Of a DNA stretch of 64,000 nt, positions 50,265 through 62,232 are shown one piece after another. The translations under genes and the position numbers were made by a program. Below the pieces are notes generated by a model. It did not search any database, was not told the origin of the DNA, and saw only the letters and a list, made by a program, of their open reading frames with translations. The stretch is from Deinococcus sp. HSC-46F16 (GTDB taxonomy: Bacteria; Deinococcota; Deinococci; Deinococcales; Deinococcaceae), in the NCBI RefSeq assembly GCF_024171495.1, contig NZ_JALJZW010000002.1, forward strand, positions 248,001-312,000, read 5' to 3'. How positions within the stretch are numbered: the first letter of the stretch is position 1; each line of letters begins with the position of its first letter.

Positions 50265-50662
50265 CAGCGCCCCAGACCGGCAGGCGGCGCGAGGTCGCCC
50301 TGATCGCCCACGATCGCCAGAAGCTCGAACTCGCCCTCTTCGCCCTGTCGCACCGCGACGTGCTGGGCCGCTTTCCCCTCGTCGCCACGGGCACGACCGG
50401 GGGCATCCTGGCGAGCAAGACCGGGCTGGAGGTCGAGCGTGTCCTGTCCGGACCCAAGGGCGGCGACCAGCAGATCGGGGCGCGAATCGCGGAGGACCGC
50501 GTGCTCGCCGTCTTCTTCTTCCGCGACCCCCTGACGGCCCAGCCCCACGAACCCGACGTGTCGGCCCTGCTCCGGCTGTGCGACGTGCACGACGTGCCGC
50601 TGGCGACGAACCCGGCGACGGCGGAGGCGTTGGTGCTGTGGCTGGCCCAGCGGGACGGCTAG
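50261..50662 (+). CDS. mgsA: Methylglyoxal synthase
   Basis: Converts dihydroxyacetone phosphate to methylglyoxal and phosphate, a bypass of lower glycolysis used when phosphate is short. 133 aa. Key parts: ALIAHDRQK (catalytic-site His), the phosphate loop [22 protein letters not shown] (catalytic Asp) and [18 protein letters not shown] start overlapping the ROK kinase stop, so hexose phosphorylation and the bypass are made together. Confidence 0.95.
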
Positions 50663-50732
50663 CCCGCCAGCACGGGACCAAGGGGAGGTGGGCGACGTTC
50701 CGCACGTCGCCCACCTTCTCTGAGCCCAGGAC

Positions 50733-51971
<1,239 letters not shown>

Positions 51972-52002
51972 GCCGGGCAGGATAGCGCCCGCCCCCGCCC
52001 GC

Positions 52003-52031
52003 TTGACGATCCCCGGCACGGCGTCTATAGT
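52003..52031 (+). promoter_or_regulatory. Promoter of tRNA-Pro
   Basis: TTGACG (52003-52008), 17-base spacer, TATAGT (52026-52031). Transcription would start near 52038, 9 nt before the mature tRNA 5' end. Confidence 0.85.
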
Positions 52032-52046
52032 TCTGTGGCTGGCCGT

Positions 52047-52126
<80 letters not shown>

Positions 52127-52129
52127 TAG

Positions 52130-52155
52130 AACTCCCTCCTAGAGGGAGTTTTTCG
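52130..52155 (+). terminator. Terminator after tRNA-Pro
   Basis: AACTCCCTC (52130-52138) pairs with GAGGGAGTT (52142-52150) around CTA, followed by TTT. The remaining roughly 180 bases before the first pseudopilin hold no gene; the inverted repeat GTTTG-N8-CAAAC (52251-52268) lies in the likely promoter zone. Confidence 0.88.
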
Positions 52156-52337
52156 TTTGGTCCAGGGGCCGTGACCGGCGCCCAGCCTGCTGGCTGCATC
52201 TCAGCTCAGTGGGCCGGGCCAGAGACGAGCCGGGGACGCCCGCGAAAGAAGTTTGTGAGGTTTCAAACATTAGTCTGTATCAGGCCGGAACCTGGGTGTC
52301 AAGACGGCCACACCTGGAAGGGGTCTTTTTTCAGACG

Positions 52338-52832
52338 ATGCGTGACGCCGGACTCACACTCCTCGAACTGTTGCTCGTGCTCGCCATTCTGGGCATCTTG
52401 CTGGCCCTGGCGGGCCTGAACTTTGGCGGCTCGGCCAGGGCACTTGCCGTGACAGGATTTGCCCACGAGCTTGCGCTGGCCATTCAGCAAAGTGCCACGC
52501 GGGCCAACACCAACAACCAAGTTTATGCGGTGCGGTACGCGAGCACGGGCGTGACCTGGGGACCTGTCGCCAGCAGCATGACGCTGTCGGGATGTGAGAC
52601 TGCCAGCACGGCCCCGGCCCTGGCCTCTGCGACTGGCACGGTGGCCGCTCCCACCGGAATCACCACTCCGGCAGGCTGGCTGTGTATCTCGGCACCTGGC
52701 CTCGTGACCCGGCTCGACCAGTTGACCCCCTGCAATGAGAACGGGGTGTCGATTCCCTGTCTGGCGGTGCGGCGCGGGACCACGGCCCGGCGGGTGCTGG
52801 TGTCGGGCAACGGGCAGACGGAGGTGCGGTGA
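52338..52832 (+). CDS. Type IV pseudopilin 1 (PilA1/GspH-like)
   Basis: 164 aa minor pilin. Class III prepilin signal: short leader MRDAG, cleavage before LTLLELLLVLAILGILLALAG with Glu5 of the mature chain. The globular part carries four cysteines. First gene of a four-gene cluster in the order of Thermus pilA1-A2-A3-comZ. The start is ATG 52338, since longer upstream frames would give an unusable leader. No clear SD, so expression may be leaderless or from a distant GGAAGGGG. Confidence 0.85.
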   Translation: MRDAGLTLLELLLVLAILGILLALAGLNFGGSARALAVTGFAHELALAIQQSATRANTNNQVYAVRYASTGVTWGPVASSMTLSGCETASTAPALASATGTVAAPTGITTPAGWLCISAPGLVTRLDQLTPCNENGVSIPCLAVRRGTTARRVLVSGNGQTEVR

Positions 52833-53296
52833 TGGGCCATCGGGCAGCGGGGCTGACGCTGGTCGAGGTGCTTGTCGCCCTGCTGGTGCTGATGATCGTG
52901 ATGACGGCAGTGATGAACGTCTATCTGTCTGCCCTCTTCACCAACTCGGGGGCGGCGACGCGGACCCGCGTCACGCAAATCATGTCCAGCGTGACAGACC
53001 GCGTAACCCAGCATGTGCTGACCGTTGCCGAAGGCGAGAGCACTGTCTTGGTGTTTCAGCCCGGCACGCCGCCCACCCAACTCACGCTGGCCAGCGCACC
53101 GTCCAGCTGCGCGAGTTACCTGCTGAGCGAGGCGGGCCGTGCCCACCACTGCGTTACGGTCCGCAACAGCGGCAGTTTCAATCCCAGTGTGGGCGGCACG
53201 GCCCTGCTCGGGACGGCTGTCCGGACGTACCTTACCCAGGCCTGCTGGAACGAGAGAGGAACGGTGCGCTGTGTTGAAGCGACGACCATCTACTGA
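52832..53296 (+). CDS. Type IV pseudopilin 2 (PilV/GspI-like)
   Basis: 154 aa. Prepilin signal with leader MGHRAAG and mature start LTLVEVLVALLVLMIVMTAV. ATG 52832 (TGATG overlap with the first pilin stop) is preferred over GTG 52829 because GGAGGT then lies 6 nt upstream. C-terminal cysteines in SCASYLL, HHCV, ACWNE and VRCVEA suggest a disulfide-stabilised head. Confidence 0.85.
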   Translation: MGHRAAGLTLVEVLVALLVLMIVMTAVMNVYLSALFTNSGAATRTRVTQIMSSVTDRVTQHVLTVAEGESTVLVFQPGTPPTQLTLASAPSSCASYLLSEAGRAHHCVTVRNSGSFNPSVGGTALLGTAVRTYLTQACWNERGTVRCVEATTIY

Positions 53297-54137
53297 GGGC
53301 TTCACTCTGCTGGAGCTGCTGCTGGCGCTGACTATCCTGGGCATCCTGCTCACCCTGCTGCTGCAATCGAGCAGCGACACCATTCGCCTGCAAACGCGCA
53401 CCGAGCAGGAGGTCAGTCTGGAAAGCAGCCTGCGCCGGACCGTGGCGATTCTCGCGCAGGACTTCCGGAACTCTGCTTATGGCCTCGTGACGGATACGCC
53501 CTACACGAGTACCGAGACGGCCATCTCCATGGCGCAGATGGTCGATACCGGCGTCTACCCCGTCGTTGGACCAACCGGAAACGGGTTCCCGAATGCCAAC
53601 AACCTTCAGGCGCTCGCGCCGTCCGGCTTCGCCTGGCCCCGCGACACCCCCTTCCTGCTGATCCATCCGGCGCGGGAACTGGCCACAGTGCTGGACCTGA
53701 ACGCGTCCAGCACTGTGGGCGGCAACGGGCAGGCTACCCTGAACCACTCCGGGCAGCCCAACACGCTCTGCTTCTCGCCCGGCAATCTCGTGCAGCGGCT
53801 GAGGCTGGTGGGCTACACCTACGACGCGGGAAGCCAGATGATCTTCCGGGGAGTGAGGGCCGGAGCCACCGTGGTCCGCACGCCTCTGGCTTTCAACGTC
53901 ACCGGTTTCCAGATTCAGTACGTCGATACGGAGGGCACGGCGTATTCCAGCTTCGCCGCTTTACCCCAGACGCGGACCCTGAGCCGGATTCAACTCAGCG
54001 TGACCATGCAGCGCACGCGGAGCGGCCAGACCCTGACCCGGTCACTCAGCAGCACCGTGGAGATTCCCAAGGTATTCACGCTCACTGCCCGGCCGCTGCG
54101 CTACGTGGTCCCCGGTACGTCGGTGACCTGCTCGTGA
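53271..54137 (+). CDS. Type IV pseudopilin 3 (PilW/GspJ-like)
   Basis: 288 aa. Leader ends STEG and the mature chain begins FTLLELLLALTILGILLTLLL. The large beta-rich head has the PilW/GspJ pattern (LRRTVAILAQDFRNSAYGL; FNVTGFQIQYVDTEG). GTG 53271 start, overlapping the preceding gene by 26 bases. It likely forms part of the pilus tip complex. Confidence 0.86.
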   Translation: MLKRRPSTEGFTLLELLLALTILGILLTLLLQSSSDTIRLQTRTEQEVSLESSLRRTVAILAQDFRNSAYGLVTDTPYTSTETAISMAQMVDTGVYPVVGPTGNGFPNANNLQALAPSGFAWPRDTPFLLIHPARELATVLDLNASSTVGGNGQATLNHSGQPNTLCFSPGNLVQRLRLVGYTYDAGSQMIFRGVRAGATVVRTPLAFNVTGFQIQYVDTEGTAYSSFAALPQTRTLSRIQLSVTMQRTRSGQTLTRSLSSTVEIPKVFTLTARPLRYVVPGTSVTCS

Positions 54138-54147
54138 GGGGGTCACC

Positions 54148-56007
54148 GTGAAGCGGGCACAACGTGAAGAGGGGCTGGCCCTCATTTCCGCTTTGATGCT
54201 GATCGTGCTGGTGCTGGGCGTGGTCGCCGTGACGGCCCAGCTCACCCTCGGCAACGTGAAGCAGACCAGTGACACGGTCGCCACCACGCGGACCCTCGCG
54301 CTGGCGCAGGGGGGGCGCAATTTCGCCCAGGCCCTTCTGCGCGGCCCGGTTGGGGCTGACCTCAGCGACGCAGTAGCCGACCTCGCCCAGCGCAATGTCC
54401 TGGGCAATGCCAGCACCTGGGTCTTTTCCAAGGGGGAGGCCAGCCAGACACCCGACCCGCAGCGCGTGGCGCAGAATACGCAGGTGCTTGCCGCCCAGTT
54501 ACAGGGCCGCCTGCCGGGCGCTGGCTGCTACGGCCCCTTCATTGTCTCCAGCACCCAGACGCTCAGTGTCCGCGTGAGTTTCAATGGAACGCTGCCCGCC
54601 TGTGACGGTGCCGCAGAAGAAACGGTGCCCATCGGTGTAGGACGCTTTATCTCGGGGGCACGCAACAGCACGCAAACGTACAGCCTGCCGTACGTGATGG
54701 TGGTGGCCGCGAGTCAGGGCGACGCCCGGCGCACGCTGACCGTGAACGGCGAATACCAGTTCGACGTGGGCAACGGCAGTTTCGCTCGCTTCGCCCTGCT
54801 CACCGATATCCACCAGAACAGCAGCACCTCCGACGAGATCTACTTCACGTCCGACACGCTGTTCAACGGACCGGTGCATACGAACGGCAATTTCGCCTTT
54901 TACGGCGAACCCTGGTTCGGGGGAGCAGTGTCCAGTTCGGGCGTGAACGACCGGCAGACCCAGGGCGCGTGGTTTCAACGGACGGACAACTGCGGCCGTT
55001 GGTGGCAACCCGCCTGCGTCGCCTTTCGCGGGGTCGCGGCCCTGACACCGACCCCAGCATACGGCAATGCCGAGCCCAACTTCACCAATGGCGTGGACTG
55101 GGGAGCCGACGAGATCGAATTGCCTACCAACTCCAACGATCAGCGGGGGGCGGCCGAACGTGCGGGCATTTACGTGGACGGGAACGCCACGGTGACCATG
55201 ACGGTTGGCACGGCGGGCAGCGAGATTTCCGGCAGGAACGGACAGACGTTTCAGCGCCTCGTCGTCAACGGAACCGAGTACCGCGCCTTTGAGGATGAGG
55301 CGCTGTACATGAGATCGGGGAACACCTGGATCCGGGCGAGAAACGCCAGCGGGCAGGAAATCACCAACTTCAACGGCGTTGTCTACGCGCGGGGTCAGAT
55401 CACCCGGCTGGCCGGGCCGCCGCGCTCGGCCGCGAGTGACCCCGCCACGGCACCCCCGGCCCTGGCCTCCTTTTCACAGATCACAGTGGCCGCCTCCAGC
55501 CACATCCGCATCACCAGTGACCTGAAGTACGAGGACAATCCCTGCGACGGCGACCTGCGGCGCGGCAGCGGCGGTCAAGTGATCGTGCCAAGTTGCGAGA
55601 CCGATCCGCTGCAAAAGAAGAACGTCCTGGGCATCTACACCAGCGGAGGCAACATCCTCATGGGGTTGGGAAACACAGACAGCAGCCTCAATGTTCCCCG
55701 CGACGTGCGTATCCACGCCACCCTGATGGCGTCGGAAGGACAGGTGCTCGTCGAAAACAACCGCACTGCCGCCTGCAACGGCAAGGTCTACATTCTGGGC
55801 GGCGTGATCTCGAAGACCTACGGGGCGTTCGGGCAATTCAATTCGGGCACGGGGCAATGCACGTCCGGAATGCAGCGCAGCTTCACCTATGACCAGCGCA
55901 TGCTCAACGGCATGGCACCCCCTTACTTCCCCACCACGCAGATGACCAACTTGCTCCCCAGCCGCCGCATCATCCAGTACAGCCAAGCGGAGCAGGAGCG
56001 GCGCTAG
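54148..56007 (+). CDS. Large pilin-like protein, ComZ-like
   Basis: 619 aa. The N-terminus reads EEGLALISALMLIVLVLGVVAV, a PilX-type pilin helix with the conserved Glu/Gly lead. A long beta-rich, possibly solenoid domain follows, with LFNGPVHTNGNFAFYG as in DUF4900 proteins, and cysteine pairs late (NPCDGDL, VPSCET, TAACNGK, GQCTSG). Size, order after three pseudopilins and layout match Thermus ComZ, a pilus-tip protein required for DNA uptake. GTG start with GAGGGGG upstream. Identity is by context and architecture. Confidence 0.75.
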   Translation: MKRAQREEGLALISALMLIVLVLGVVAVTAQLTLGNVKQTSDTVATTRTLALAQGGRNFAQALLRGPVGADLSDAVADLAQRNVLGNASTWVFSKGEASQTPDPQRVAQNTQVLAAQLQGRLPGAGCYGPFIVSSTQTLSVRVSFNGTLPACDGAAEETVPIGVGRFISGARNSTQTYSLPYVMVVAASQGDARRTLTVNGEYQFDVGNGSFARFALLTDIHQNSSTSDEIYFTSDTLFNGPVHTNGNFAFYGEPWFGGAVSSSGVNDRQTQGAWFQRTDNCGRWWQPACVAFRGVAALTPTPAYGNAEPNFTNGVDWGADEIELPTNSNDQRGAAERAGIYVDGNATVTMTVGTAGSEISGRNGQTFQRLVVNGTEYRAFEDEALYMRSGNTWIRARNASGQEITNFNGVVYARGQITRLAGPPRSAASDPATAPPALASFSQITVAASSHIRITSDLKYEDNPCDGDLRRGSGGQVIVPSCETDPLQKKNVLGIYTSGGNILMGLGNTDSSLNVPRDVRIHATLMASEGQVLVENNRTAACNGKVYILGGVISKTYGAFGQFNSGTGQCTSGMQRSFTYDQRMLNGMAPPYFPTTQMTNLLPSRRIIQYSQAEQERR

Positions 56008-56136
56008 GGACCGGCCCCCTCCTGGCCACCCTCGCCCCTTCTCTCGCGGATGGAGCGGAATGTCAGTCAGGCAGAGCGAGTCTTGACTGCGGGGCGCGGC
56101 GCAGTGGCACACCCAACGAACTGACCAAAGCGGAAA

Positions 56137-56162
56137 CCGGGACCCCTCAGAACGGGTCCCGG
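56137..56162 (-). terminator. Terminator of the glycine-zipper gene
   Basis: CCGGGACCC (56137-56145) pairs with GGGTCCCGG (56154-56162), 8-base loop; on the minus strand it is followed by TTTCCGCTTT. It may also end the pilin operon from the other side. Confidence 0.65.
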
Positions 56163-56180
56163 CTGTTCACATGGAGCGCT

Positions 56181-56786
56181 TCAGCGGTTGACGAAGCGGC
56201 CACCGTGACGGGCCATCGCCGCTTCCACCACGTCCATGGGCACGTCGTCCTCAATGGCGATGGCGCGGCCACCGGCGTCGACGGTGCTCTGCATGTCGTT
56301 ATAGTGGGTGTCCTCGAACTCGTAGCGGTCTTCATAGCTGCGGGTGCCTGCGGCCTCGCCCGAGCCAGCCACGCGGGTTTCCATGCCGTCCCCGTGCACG
56401 GCGGCGTCGGCAGTGCCCGCCGCCGCGCCGATGCCCGAGCCCAGCGCCCCCATGCCCAGCAGGACCGGCACGGCGGCGAGGCCCCCCGTCGCGGCGACCA
56501 CGGCTCCGGCGGCCACGCCCGCGACCGCGCCGAGCGCCGTGCCCTTGAGCGCACCGCCCGCCATGTCCTGCCCGTCACCGCCGCCATCCACGTACTCGGT
56601 GGTCGTGGCGGTCGCCGCGCTCGTCTGGGTGGTCGTGGTGCCCATACCCGTCCCCCCCATGCTGCCCGCCGCGGTGCGGCGCTGGAAGGAGGTCTGGCCC
56701 ATCTCCGGCTGGATCACGCCCTGGCTGAGCAGGTCCTGCACGAAAGCGTCGGCCTGGGCCACGGTCGGGAAAATCAGGTGTCGCAT
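56181..56786 (-). CDS. Glycine-zipper-type protein, stress-protein-like
   Basis: 201 aa. N-terminal domain [23 protein letters not shown] resembles domains that bind regulators; then a Gly/Thr-rich stretch, a hydrophobic Gly/Ala segment ([21 protein letters not shown] ... [15 protein letters not shown]) that forms glycine zippers, and an acidic C-terminus ending [12 protein letters not shown]. Such segments pack in or on membranes. Function unknown; no signal peptide. CACACT ends 7 nt before the ATG. Confidence 0.75.
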   Translation of the reverse strand: MRHLIFPTVAQADAFVQDLLSQGVIQPEMGQTSFQRRTAAGSMGGTGMGTTTTQTSAATATTTEYVDGGGDGQDMAGGALKGTALGAVAGVAAGAVVAATGGLAAVPVLLGMGALGSGIGAAAGTADAAVHGDGMETRVAGSGEAAGTRSYEDRYEFEDTHYNDMQSTVDAGGRAIAIEDDVPMDVVEAAMARHGGRFVNR

Positions 56787-56886
56787 ACCTCGCAGTGTGC
56801 CCGCTGGGGCGCCGGACAGAGATGAGAGGTCCGGCAAGGGGCTTTGGGGAACTCGGGGCAGGTGCCGCAGGCCCCGCGCCGCGCCG

Positions 56887-57729
<843 letters not shown>

Positions 57730-57850
57730 GTCCGGCAGGATGTCACGGCCGGGCCGGGAGCGTCGAGAGAGGGATCACGAAGGGCAGTGGGCAGTGGGGG
57801 CGGGGGCCGCCGCTCAAGCCAAAGCGGGAGCGCCTGTCTCCACTCCCCTC

Positions 57851-58228
57851 TCAGTGCCGCTCGGCGATCACCTCGATCTCCACCCGCACGTCGCGGGGCA
57901 AGCGGGCGACCTGCACCGTGCTGCGGGCGGGGTAGGGGGCCTGGAAATACTCGGCGTACACGGCGTTCATGGCAGCGAACTCGTTCATGTCGGCCAGAAA
58001 GACGGTGGTCTTGACCACCCGGCCGAGGTCGGTTCCGGCCGCCTCCAGCACGGCCACGAGGTTGTCGAGGACCTGCCGGGTCTGGGCCTCGATACCGCCT
58101 TCGACGAGCGTGCCGTCCGGGGTCAGTGGAATCTGCCCGCTGGTGATCACGAGGTTGCCGAAGGTGGTCGCCTGGCTGTAGGGACCGATGGCGGCGGGGG
58201 CGGCGGCCGTCTCCACGATGTCTTTCAT
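57851..58228 (-). CDS. ridA: Enamine/imine deaminase RidA
   Basis: 125 aa Rid (YjgF/YER057c/UK114) protein. It hydrolyses reactive 2-aminoacrylate and related enamines from PLP enzymes, preventing cofactor damage. Conserved [45 protein letters not shown] and the catalytic Arg in [18 protein letters not shown] ends 6 nt before the ATG (leaderless type). Monocistronic. Confidence 0.95.
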   Translation of the reverse strand: MKDIVETAAAPAAIGPYSQATTFGNLVITSGQIPLTPDGTLVEGGIEAQTRQVLDNLVAVLEAAGTDLGRVVKTTVFLADMNEFAAMNAVYAEYFQAPYPARSTVQVARLPRDVRVEIEVIAERH

Positions 58229-58459
58229 GGGGCCACTCTAACGGCCCGGCGCCCCTTCCAGACCTCGCTGGGCAGGCCGCACTCGCCGGACCCCGGCCCT
58301 GGGCGCCTGCGCCTGCTGCCTCCCCCTGCGGTGCGGGAAGGAGGAGGGCCAGCGAGAAGGAACAGTCTTTGTGGCTGCTGGGCCGCAATCCCCAGCAGAC
58401 GGGCCACAGACCGGGTCTACAGGGTCTGGCCGGTCCGGCGCGGCCTCCGCACCGTGCCT

Positions 58460-59512
58460 TCAGCCCGCCGTCTCGCGGGATTCGGGGCGGGGACGGGCAC
58501 GGGCTCGCAGGGACGTGGCCGACAGGGCCGGGCGGCGGGAGGACCGCCCACGGGCGCGGCGCTGCGCGTAGGCCACCCCCCCCAGCAGCAGGGCCCCGAG
58601 CAGCGCGATGGCGAGGCGCTGCTCGGGGACCAGCAGGACGCCGAGCAGGGTGAAGTACACCAGCATCAGCAGCAGGTATGTCAGTGGGCTGCTGCCGCGC
58701 TGGGCGCTCAGCAGGGCGTCCACGTACAGGGGGCCGCCCTCCTGACGCTCGGGCAGGGGGTACCGGGGCAGGCCGCCCGTGCGCAGGATGTCGACCACCA
58801 CCGCTGTGATGTTGTCGGGGCCGCCCCCGTCGTTGGCCGCGTCGATCAGGGTGCGGGCCACCCGCTCAGGCGGCTGGGCGGGCAGCAGCAGTTCGAGCAG
58901 CGCGGGTTCGGCCACCACCCCGCTGAGGCCGTCGCTGCACAGCAGCAGGCGGTCCCCGGCGTGCAGGGGCAGCCCGAACAGCTCCAGCCGCACCCGTTCC
59001 TCGCCGCCCAGCGCGTTGCTCACCACGCTGCGCCACTGGTGGTGCCGGGCTTCTTCCTCCGAGATGTGCCCCAGGCGCACCTGCTCGGCCACCCAGGAAT
59101 GGTCCTCGGTGAGGCGGTGCAGTTCGCCCCCGCGCAGCAGGTAGGCCCGCGAGTCGCCCACATGCGCGATCAGCGCCGCGCCCCGGTCCACGAGGAGCGC
59201 GAGCAGGGTGGTCCCCATGCCCGCGTACTCGCCCACCGCGTGCCGCAGCACCGCGAGGTTGGCCGCCTGCACCGCCCCCGCGAGGCGCTCGGGCGGCGCT
59301 CCCCGCCCCTCCAGGTAGTGCTGGCTGAGGCTGTCGAGCGCGAGGTTGGCGGCAAGTTCCCCCGCCGCGTGCCCCCCCATCCCGTCCGCGACCGCATACA
59401 GGCCGCCGTGCGGCAAGTCGAGCGCCAGCGCGGCGTCCTGATTGGTACGGCGCTGGCGCCCCACGTCCGTCAGCAGACCGGAGCGCAGGGGAAGGGGCGC
59501 GTCGGCGCGCAT
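58460..59512 (-). CDS. PP2C-type Ser/Thr phosphatase with membrane tail
   Basis: 350 aa. Residues 1-250 are a PP2C domain with metal motifs [42 protein letters not shown] and [10 protein letters not shown]. Then two hydrophobic segments ([29 protein letters not shown]) and an Arg-rich cytoplasmic tail. It should remove phosphate from proteins phosphorylated by Hanks-type kinases, at the membrane; no kinase gene is nearby. TATATT ends 6 nt before the ATG (leaderless type). The 231-nt gap to ridA shows no gene. Confidence 0.93.
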   Translation of the reverse strand: MRADAPLPLRSGLLTDVGRQRRTNQDAALALDLPHGGLYAVADGMGGHAAGELAANLALDSLSQHYLEGRGAPPERLAGAVQAANLAVLRHAVGEYAGMGTTLLALLVDRGAALIAHVGDSRAYLLRGGELHRLTEDHSWVAEQVRLGHISEEEARHHQWRSVVSNALGGEERVRLELFGLPLHAGDRLLLCSDGLSGVVAEPALLELLLPAQPPERVARTLIDAANDGGGPDNITAVVVDILRTGGLPRYPLPERQEGGPLYVDALLSAQRGSSPLTYLLLMLVYFTLLGVLLVPEQRLAIALLGALLLGGVAYAQRRARGRSSRRPALSATSLRARARPRPESRETAG

Positions 59513-59616
59513 GGGTCCAATATAAGGGAATCGTGTAACAGGTCCGGAGCACTTGCCACGGTACCGGGTCTCCCGCCCCTCACTTTTCTCACCTTCCCCA
59601 TCCGCCACCGTGGGGC

Positions 59617-60627
59617 ATGAGTTCTCTGTCTCCCCGGCACCGCTCCGGCGTCTATATCGGCCGCTTCCAACCTCCCCACACCGCCCACCTGCGGGTGATG
59701 GCGGAGGCGCTGGGCAAGGTCGAAACGCTCGTCGTGGTGATCGGCAGCGCCTGGGCGCCGCGCACCCTCAAGAATCCCTGGACGGCGGGGGAGCGGGAGG
59801 AGATGGTTGGCGCGGGGCTGCAGGAGGCGGGCGTGGACCCCGCCCGGGTGCGCTTTGCCGCCGTGCCCGACCATCCCTACGACGAGGACCGCTGGCTGGC
59901 GGCGGTGCGGGCGGGGGTCGCGGCCCAGACGGGCGGGGGCAGCGACGTGGCGCTGATCGGCCATCTCAAGGACGACAGCAGCTATTACCTGCGCTCTTTT
60001 CCCGACTGGCCCTTTTTGCCCACCGCCGTCGTCAGTCCGCTGAGCGCGACCGACGTGCGCCGCGCCTACTTCGCGGGAGAGCTGGAATCGGTGGCCGGGA
60101 TGGTTCCCCCGGCCGTTCACGCCTGGCTGGAGGCGTTCCGGCAGACTCCCGACTTCGCGGAACTGGAGGCCGAGGCGGCGTGGCTGCGGGCGGCGCAGGC
60201 GGAGGCCGGGACGTGGCCGCCCCTGCGGGTGGAGGCGCTCGCGGTGGTGCGGGACCCGGCCGGACGTGTCCTGCTCGTGCGGCGGGAGGAACGGCCCGGA
60301 CGCGGCCTGCTCACGCTGCCGGGCGCCGAGGTCCTGCCGAGCGAGACACTCGCAGCGGCGGCGCGGCGGGCGGCGGCGGGGGCGCTGGGGGTGACGCCGG
60401 ATGACCCGGCGCTCACCCTCTCCCCCACCCCGGCCACGGTGTACGACGCGCCGGGCCGCTCTGTGCGTGGCCGCGTCATCGCGCACGTCTTCGGGTTGGC
60501 CTGGGCGGGGCTGTCAGAGTACGGGGGGTGGACTGACGCGCATGAGGCCCTTTCCCACCCCGAGGCCTTTTTCGAGGACACCCACGCCCTCCTCGAACCG
60601 CTCCTCAGGCCAGCCGCACCCCGCTGA
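59617..60627 (+). CDS. nadM: NMN adenylyltransferase fused to a degenerate Nudix domain
   Basis: 336 aa. N-terminal NadM-type nucleotidyltransferase ([10 protein letters not shown] and SATDVRR) joins AMP to nicotinamide mononucleotide in NAD salvage. The C-terminal 150 residues have a Nudix fold, as in the known NadM-Nudix fusions, but the Nudix box reads [20 protein letters not shown]: the REUXEE glutamates that bind metal are Ala or Gly, so ADP-ribose hydrolysis is probably lost. Overlaps the convergent nicotinamidase gene by 23 bases. Confidence 0.9.
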   Translation: MSSLSPRHRSGVYIGRFQPPHTAHLRVMAEALGKVETLVVVIGSAWAPRTLKNPWTAGEREEMVGAGLQEAGVDPARVRFAAVPDHPYDEDRWLAAVRAGVAAQTGGGSDVALIGHLKDDSSYYLRSFPDWPFLPTAVVSPLSATDVRRAYFAGELESVAGMVPPAVHAWLEAFRQTPDFAELEAEAAWLRAAQAEAGTWPPLRVEALAVVRDPAGRVLLVRREERPGRGLLTLPGAEVLPSETLAAAARRAAAGALGVTPDDPALTLSPTPATVYDAPGRSVRGRVIAHVFGLAWAGLSEYGGWTDAHEALSHPEAFFEDTHALLEPLLRPAAPR

Positions 60628-61297
60628 CCACCTGCACCCCGTTGCGCTCCAGTTGGTGCAGAAAGAGGGCGTGGTAGAGGTCGCCAGGGTGACCGGGCGC
60701 GTCCCAGGTCTGGGCGCAAGGCTCGGGGACGACGACCATGCGGTCCAGCCCCCGCGCCATCCCGTCCGTGACGAGGTGCAGGGCGAGCGTGTACAGGCAC
60801 AGGTCGGTCACGTCGCCCACAGCGATGACCGTGTCGAAGTCAGCGCCCCGCGCCTCCAGCCACGCCCGGAACTCGGGGCTGGTGTGGCTGGCGATGCTGT
60901 TTTTCTGGAAGTGCTGAACGCGGCCGAACTCGGGCAGCGCCTGCAACTCGGCCACGGCCTCGGCCTCGGGTGTGCCCGCGACGCAGTGGGGCGGATAGGC
61001 GGCGAACTCGCGGGCGTCACGGGGGTGCGAGTCCTGCACCAGCACGACGTTGTCGGCGGGCACCCCGGCATCCAGCAGCGACCGGATCAGCCCGGACACG
61101 CGCGGAATGATCGCCGCCACGCGCGGGCTGGCGAGGGGTCCCTGGCGGGTGAAACCCTCGATGAGGTCCACGCACACGACCGCGACCCGCTGGGGCGGGG
61201 CCTCCAGCGTGAGGGCCGGAAGGTCGGCCAGCCAGCGCTCCAGCAGTTCGGCCTGCTGGGTCGCCTGGTCGCGCAGGGTGGGGGCAGTGGGGGTCAT
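60605..61297 (-). CDS. Nicotinamidase-like isochorismatase-family hydrolase
   Basis: 230 aa cysteine hydrolase. Catalytic triad Asp (VCVDLIEGF), Lys (FQKNSIAS) and Cys (VTDLCLYT), with DSHP as in nicotinamidases (metal-binding D-x-H). Nicotinamidase makes nicotinate from nicotinamide, the first NAD salvage step, which fits the convergent nadM beside it; isochorismatase-type activity on another amide is possible. It is encoded on the opposite strand, not in an operon with nadM. Confidence 0.85.
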   Translation of the reverse strand: MTPTAPTLRDQATQQAELLERWLADLPALTLEAPPQRVAVVCVDLIEGFTRQGPLASPRVAAIIPRVSGLIRSLLDAGVPADNVVLVQDSHPRDAREFAAYPPHCVAGTPEAEAVAELQALPEFGRVQHFQKNSIASHTSPEFRAWLEARGADFDTVIAVGDVTDLCLYTLALHLVTDGMARGLDRMVVVPEPCAQTWDAPGHPGDLYHALFLHQLERNGVQVVSGVRLA

Positions 61298-61383
61298 GGG
61301 GCAGATGTAGCACACCCCGCACGGGCGGACCCTGCACCGTTTGGGGGACGCAACCCCGGCCCCCCGGATGGCGTACTGGGGGC

Positions 61384-62157
61384 ATGACCCGAGACGACCG
61401 CGACCCCGGCCCCCGCCCGGACGACCCGCAAGCCCCGCGCCGGGAGGTGCCCTCCTGGGTGGACGAGGTGCTCAGCGCCCCGCCCGCGCCGTCACCGGCC
61501 GCGCCCACTCCGGCTCCGCAGGTGACGGTGGCGAGCGTGGACCCCGCCCCCGCCCCGCTCTCCGGCCCCGACGACCTGCGAATCCCGGAGCGCGGGCCTG
61601 CGGGCGCAGCGCCTCAGGCCCAGCCGCTGACGCCCCCGGCCCACGACCCGGCGCGGCCCACCCTGCTCGACTCCGCCGACGACTGGATCGCGCGGGCGAC
61701 GGGGGGCACAGCCCCTACCCCCTCCATGCCGAATACCCCGCCTCTCTCCAGCGAGCCGGTCACGCACGCGCCCGCCTCCCGCCCGGCGGACCCCTGGGCG
61801 ATGGGAGCGCCACCCACGCAGTACGCCTCCGGCCCCATACCCAGCGACATCGCCACCCGGCGGCTGATTGCCGGACTGCTGGGCATCGTGCTGGGGGCCT
61901 TCGGGGTTCACAAGCTGTACCTGGGCATCACCACGCCGGGGTTGATCATGCTGGGCGTGAATGTCGGCGTGTGGATCGTGGCGCTACTGCTGGGGCTGCT
62001 GCTGTTTATCGTCGGCGTGGTGGTGACTCTACCCATCGCCGGGCTGATCAGCGGGGCGGTGGGACTGCTGGGGCTGGTGGAGGGCATCCTCTATCTCACG
62101 AAGTCGGACGAGGACTTTTACCGGGAGTACGTGGTGGGCAAGAAACCCTGGCTGTGA
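61384..62157 (+). CDS. TM2-domain membrane protein with long Pro-rich N-terminus
   Basis: 257 aa. Residues 1-150 are Pro/Ala/Asp-rich and disordered; a TM2 domain follows ([26 protein letters not shown], then [14 protein letters not shown]), two more hydrophobic stretches and the end [19 protein letters not shown]2 domains are paired helices with a short turn, function unsettled. The tail lies on the cytoplasmic side. Terminator follows at 62174. Confidence 0.88.
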   Translation: MTRDDRDPGPRPDDPQAPRREVPSWVDEVLSAPPAPSPAAPTPAPQVTVASVDPAPAPLSGPDDLRIPERGPAGAAPQAQPLTPPAHDPARPTLLDSADDWIARATGGTAPTPSMPNTPPLSSEPVTHAPASRPADPWAMGAPPTQYASGPIPSDIATRRLIAGLLGIVLGAFGVHKLYLGITTPGLIMLGVNVGVWIVALLLGLLLFIVGVVVTLPIAGLISGAVGLLGLVEGILYLTKSDEDFYREYVVGKKPWL

Positions 62158-62173
62158 GGTCGAGTGGACCATG

Positions 62174-62204
62174 AAGGGCCGTCCCGCAGCGGGGGCGGCC
62201 TTTT
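62174..62204 (+). terminator. Terminator after the TM2 gene
   Basis: Twelve bases (62174-62185) pair with 62192-62203 around a 6-base loop (two G-T pairs), ending in TTTT. Confidence 0.75.
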
Positions 62205-62232
62205 CGCGCCCCGGAACGCTAGGGTGCAGCCC

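Noticed and set aside
58225..58407. Small minus-strand frame between ridA and the PP2C gene
   Set aside because: Arg/Gly/Pro-rich translation, no SD or leaderless box, overlaps the ridA start.
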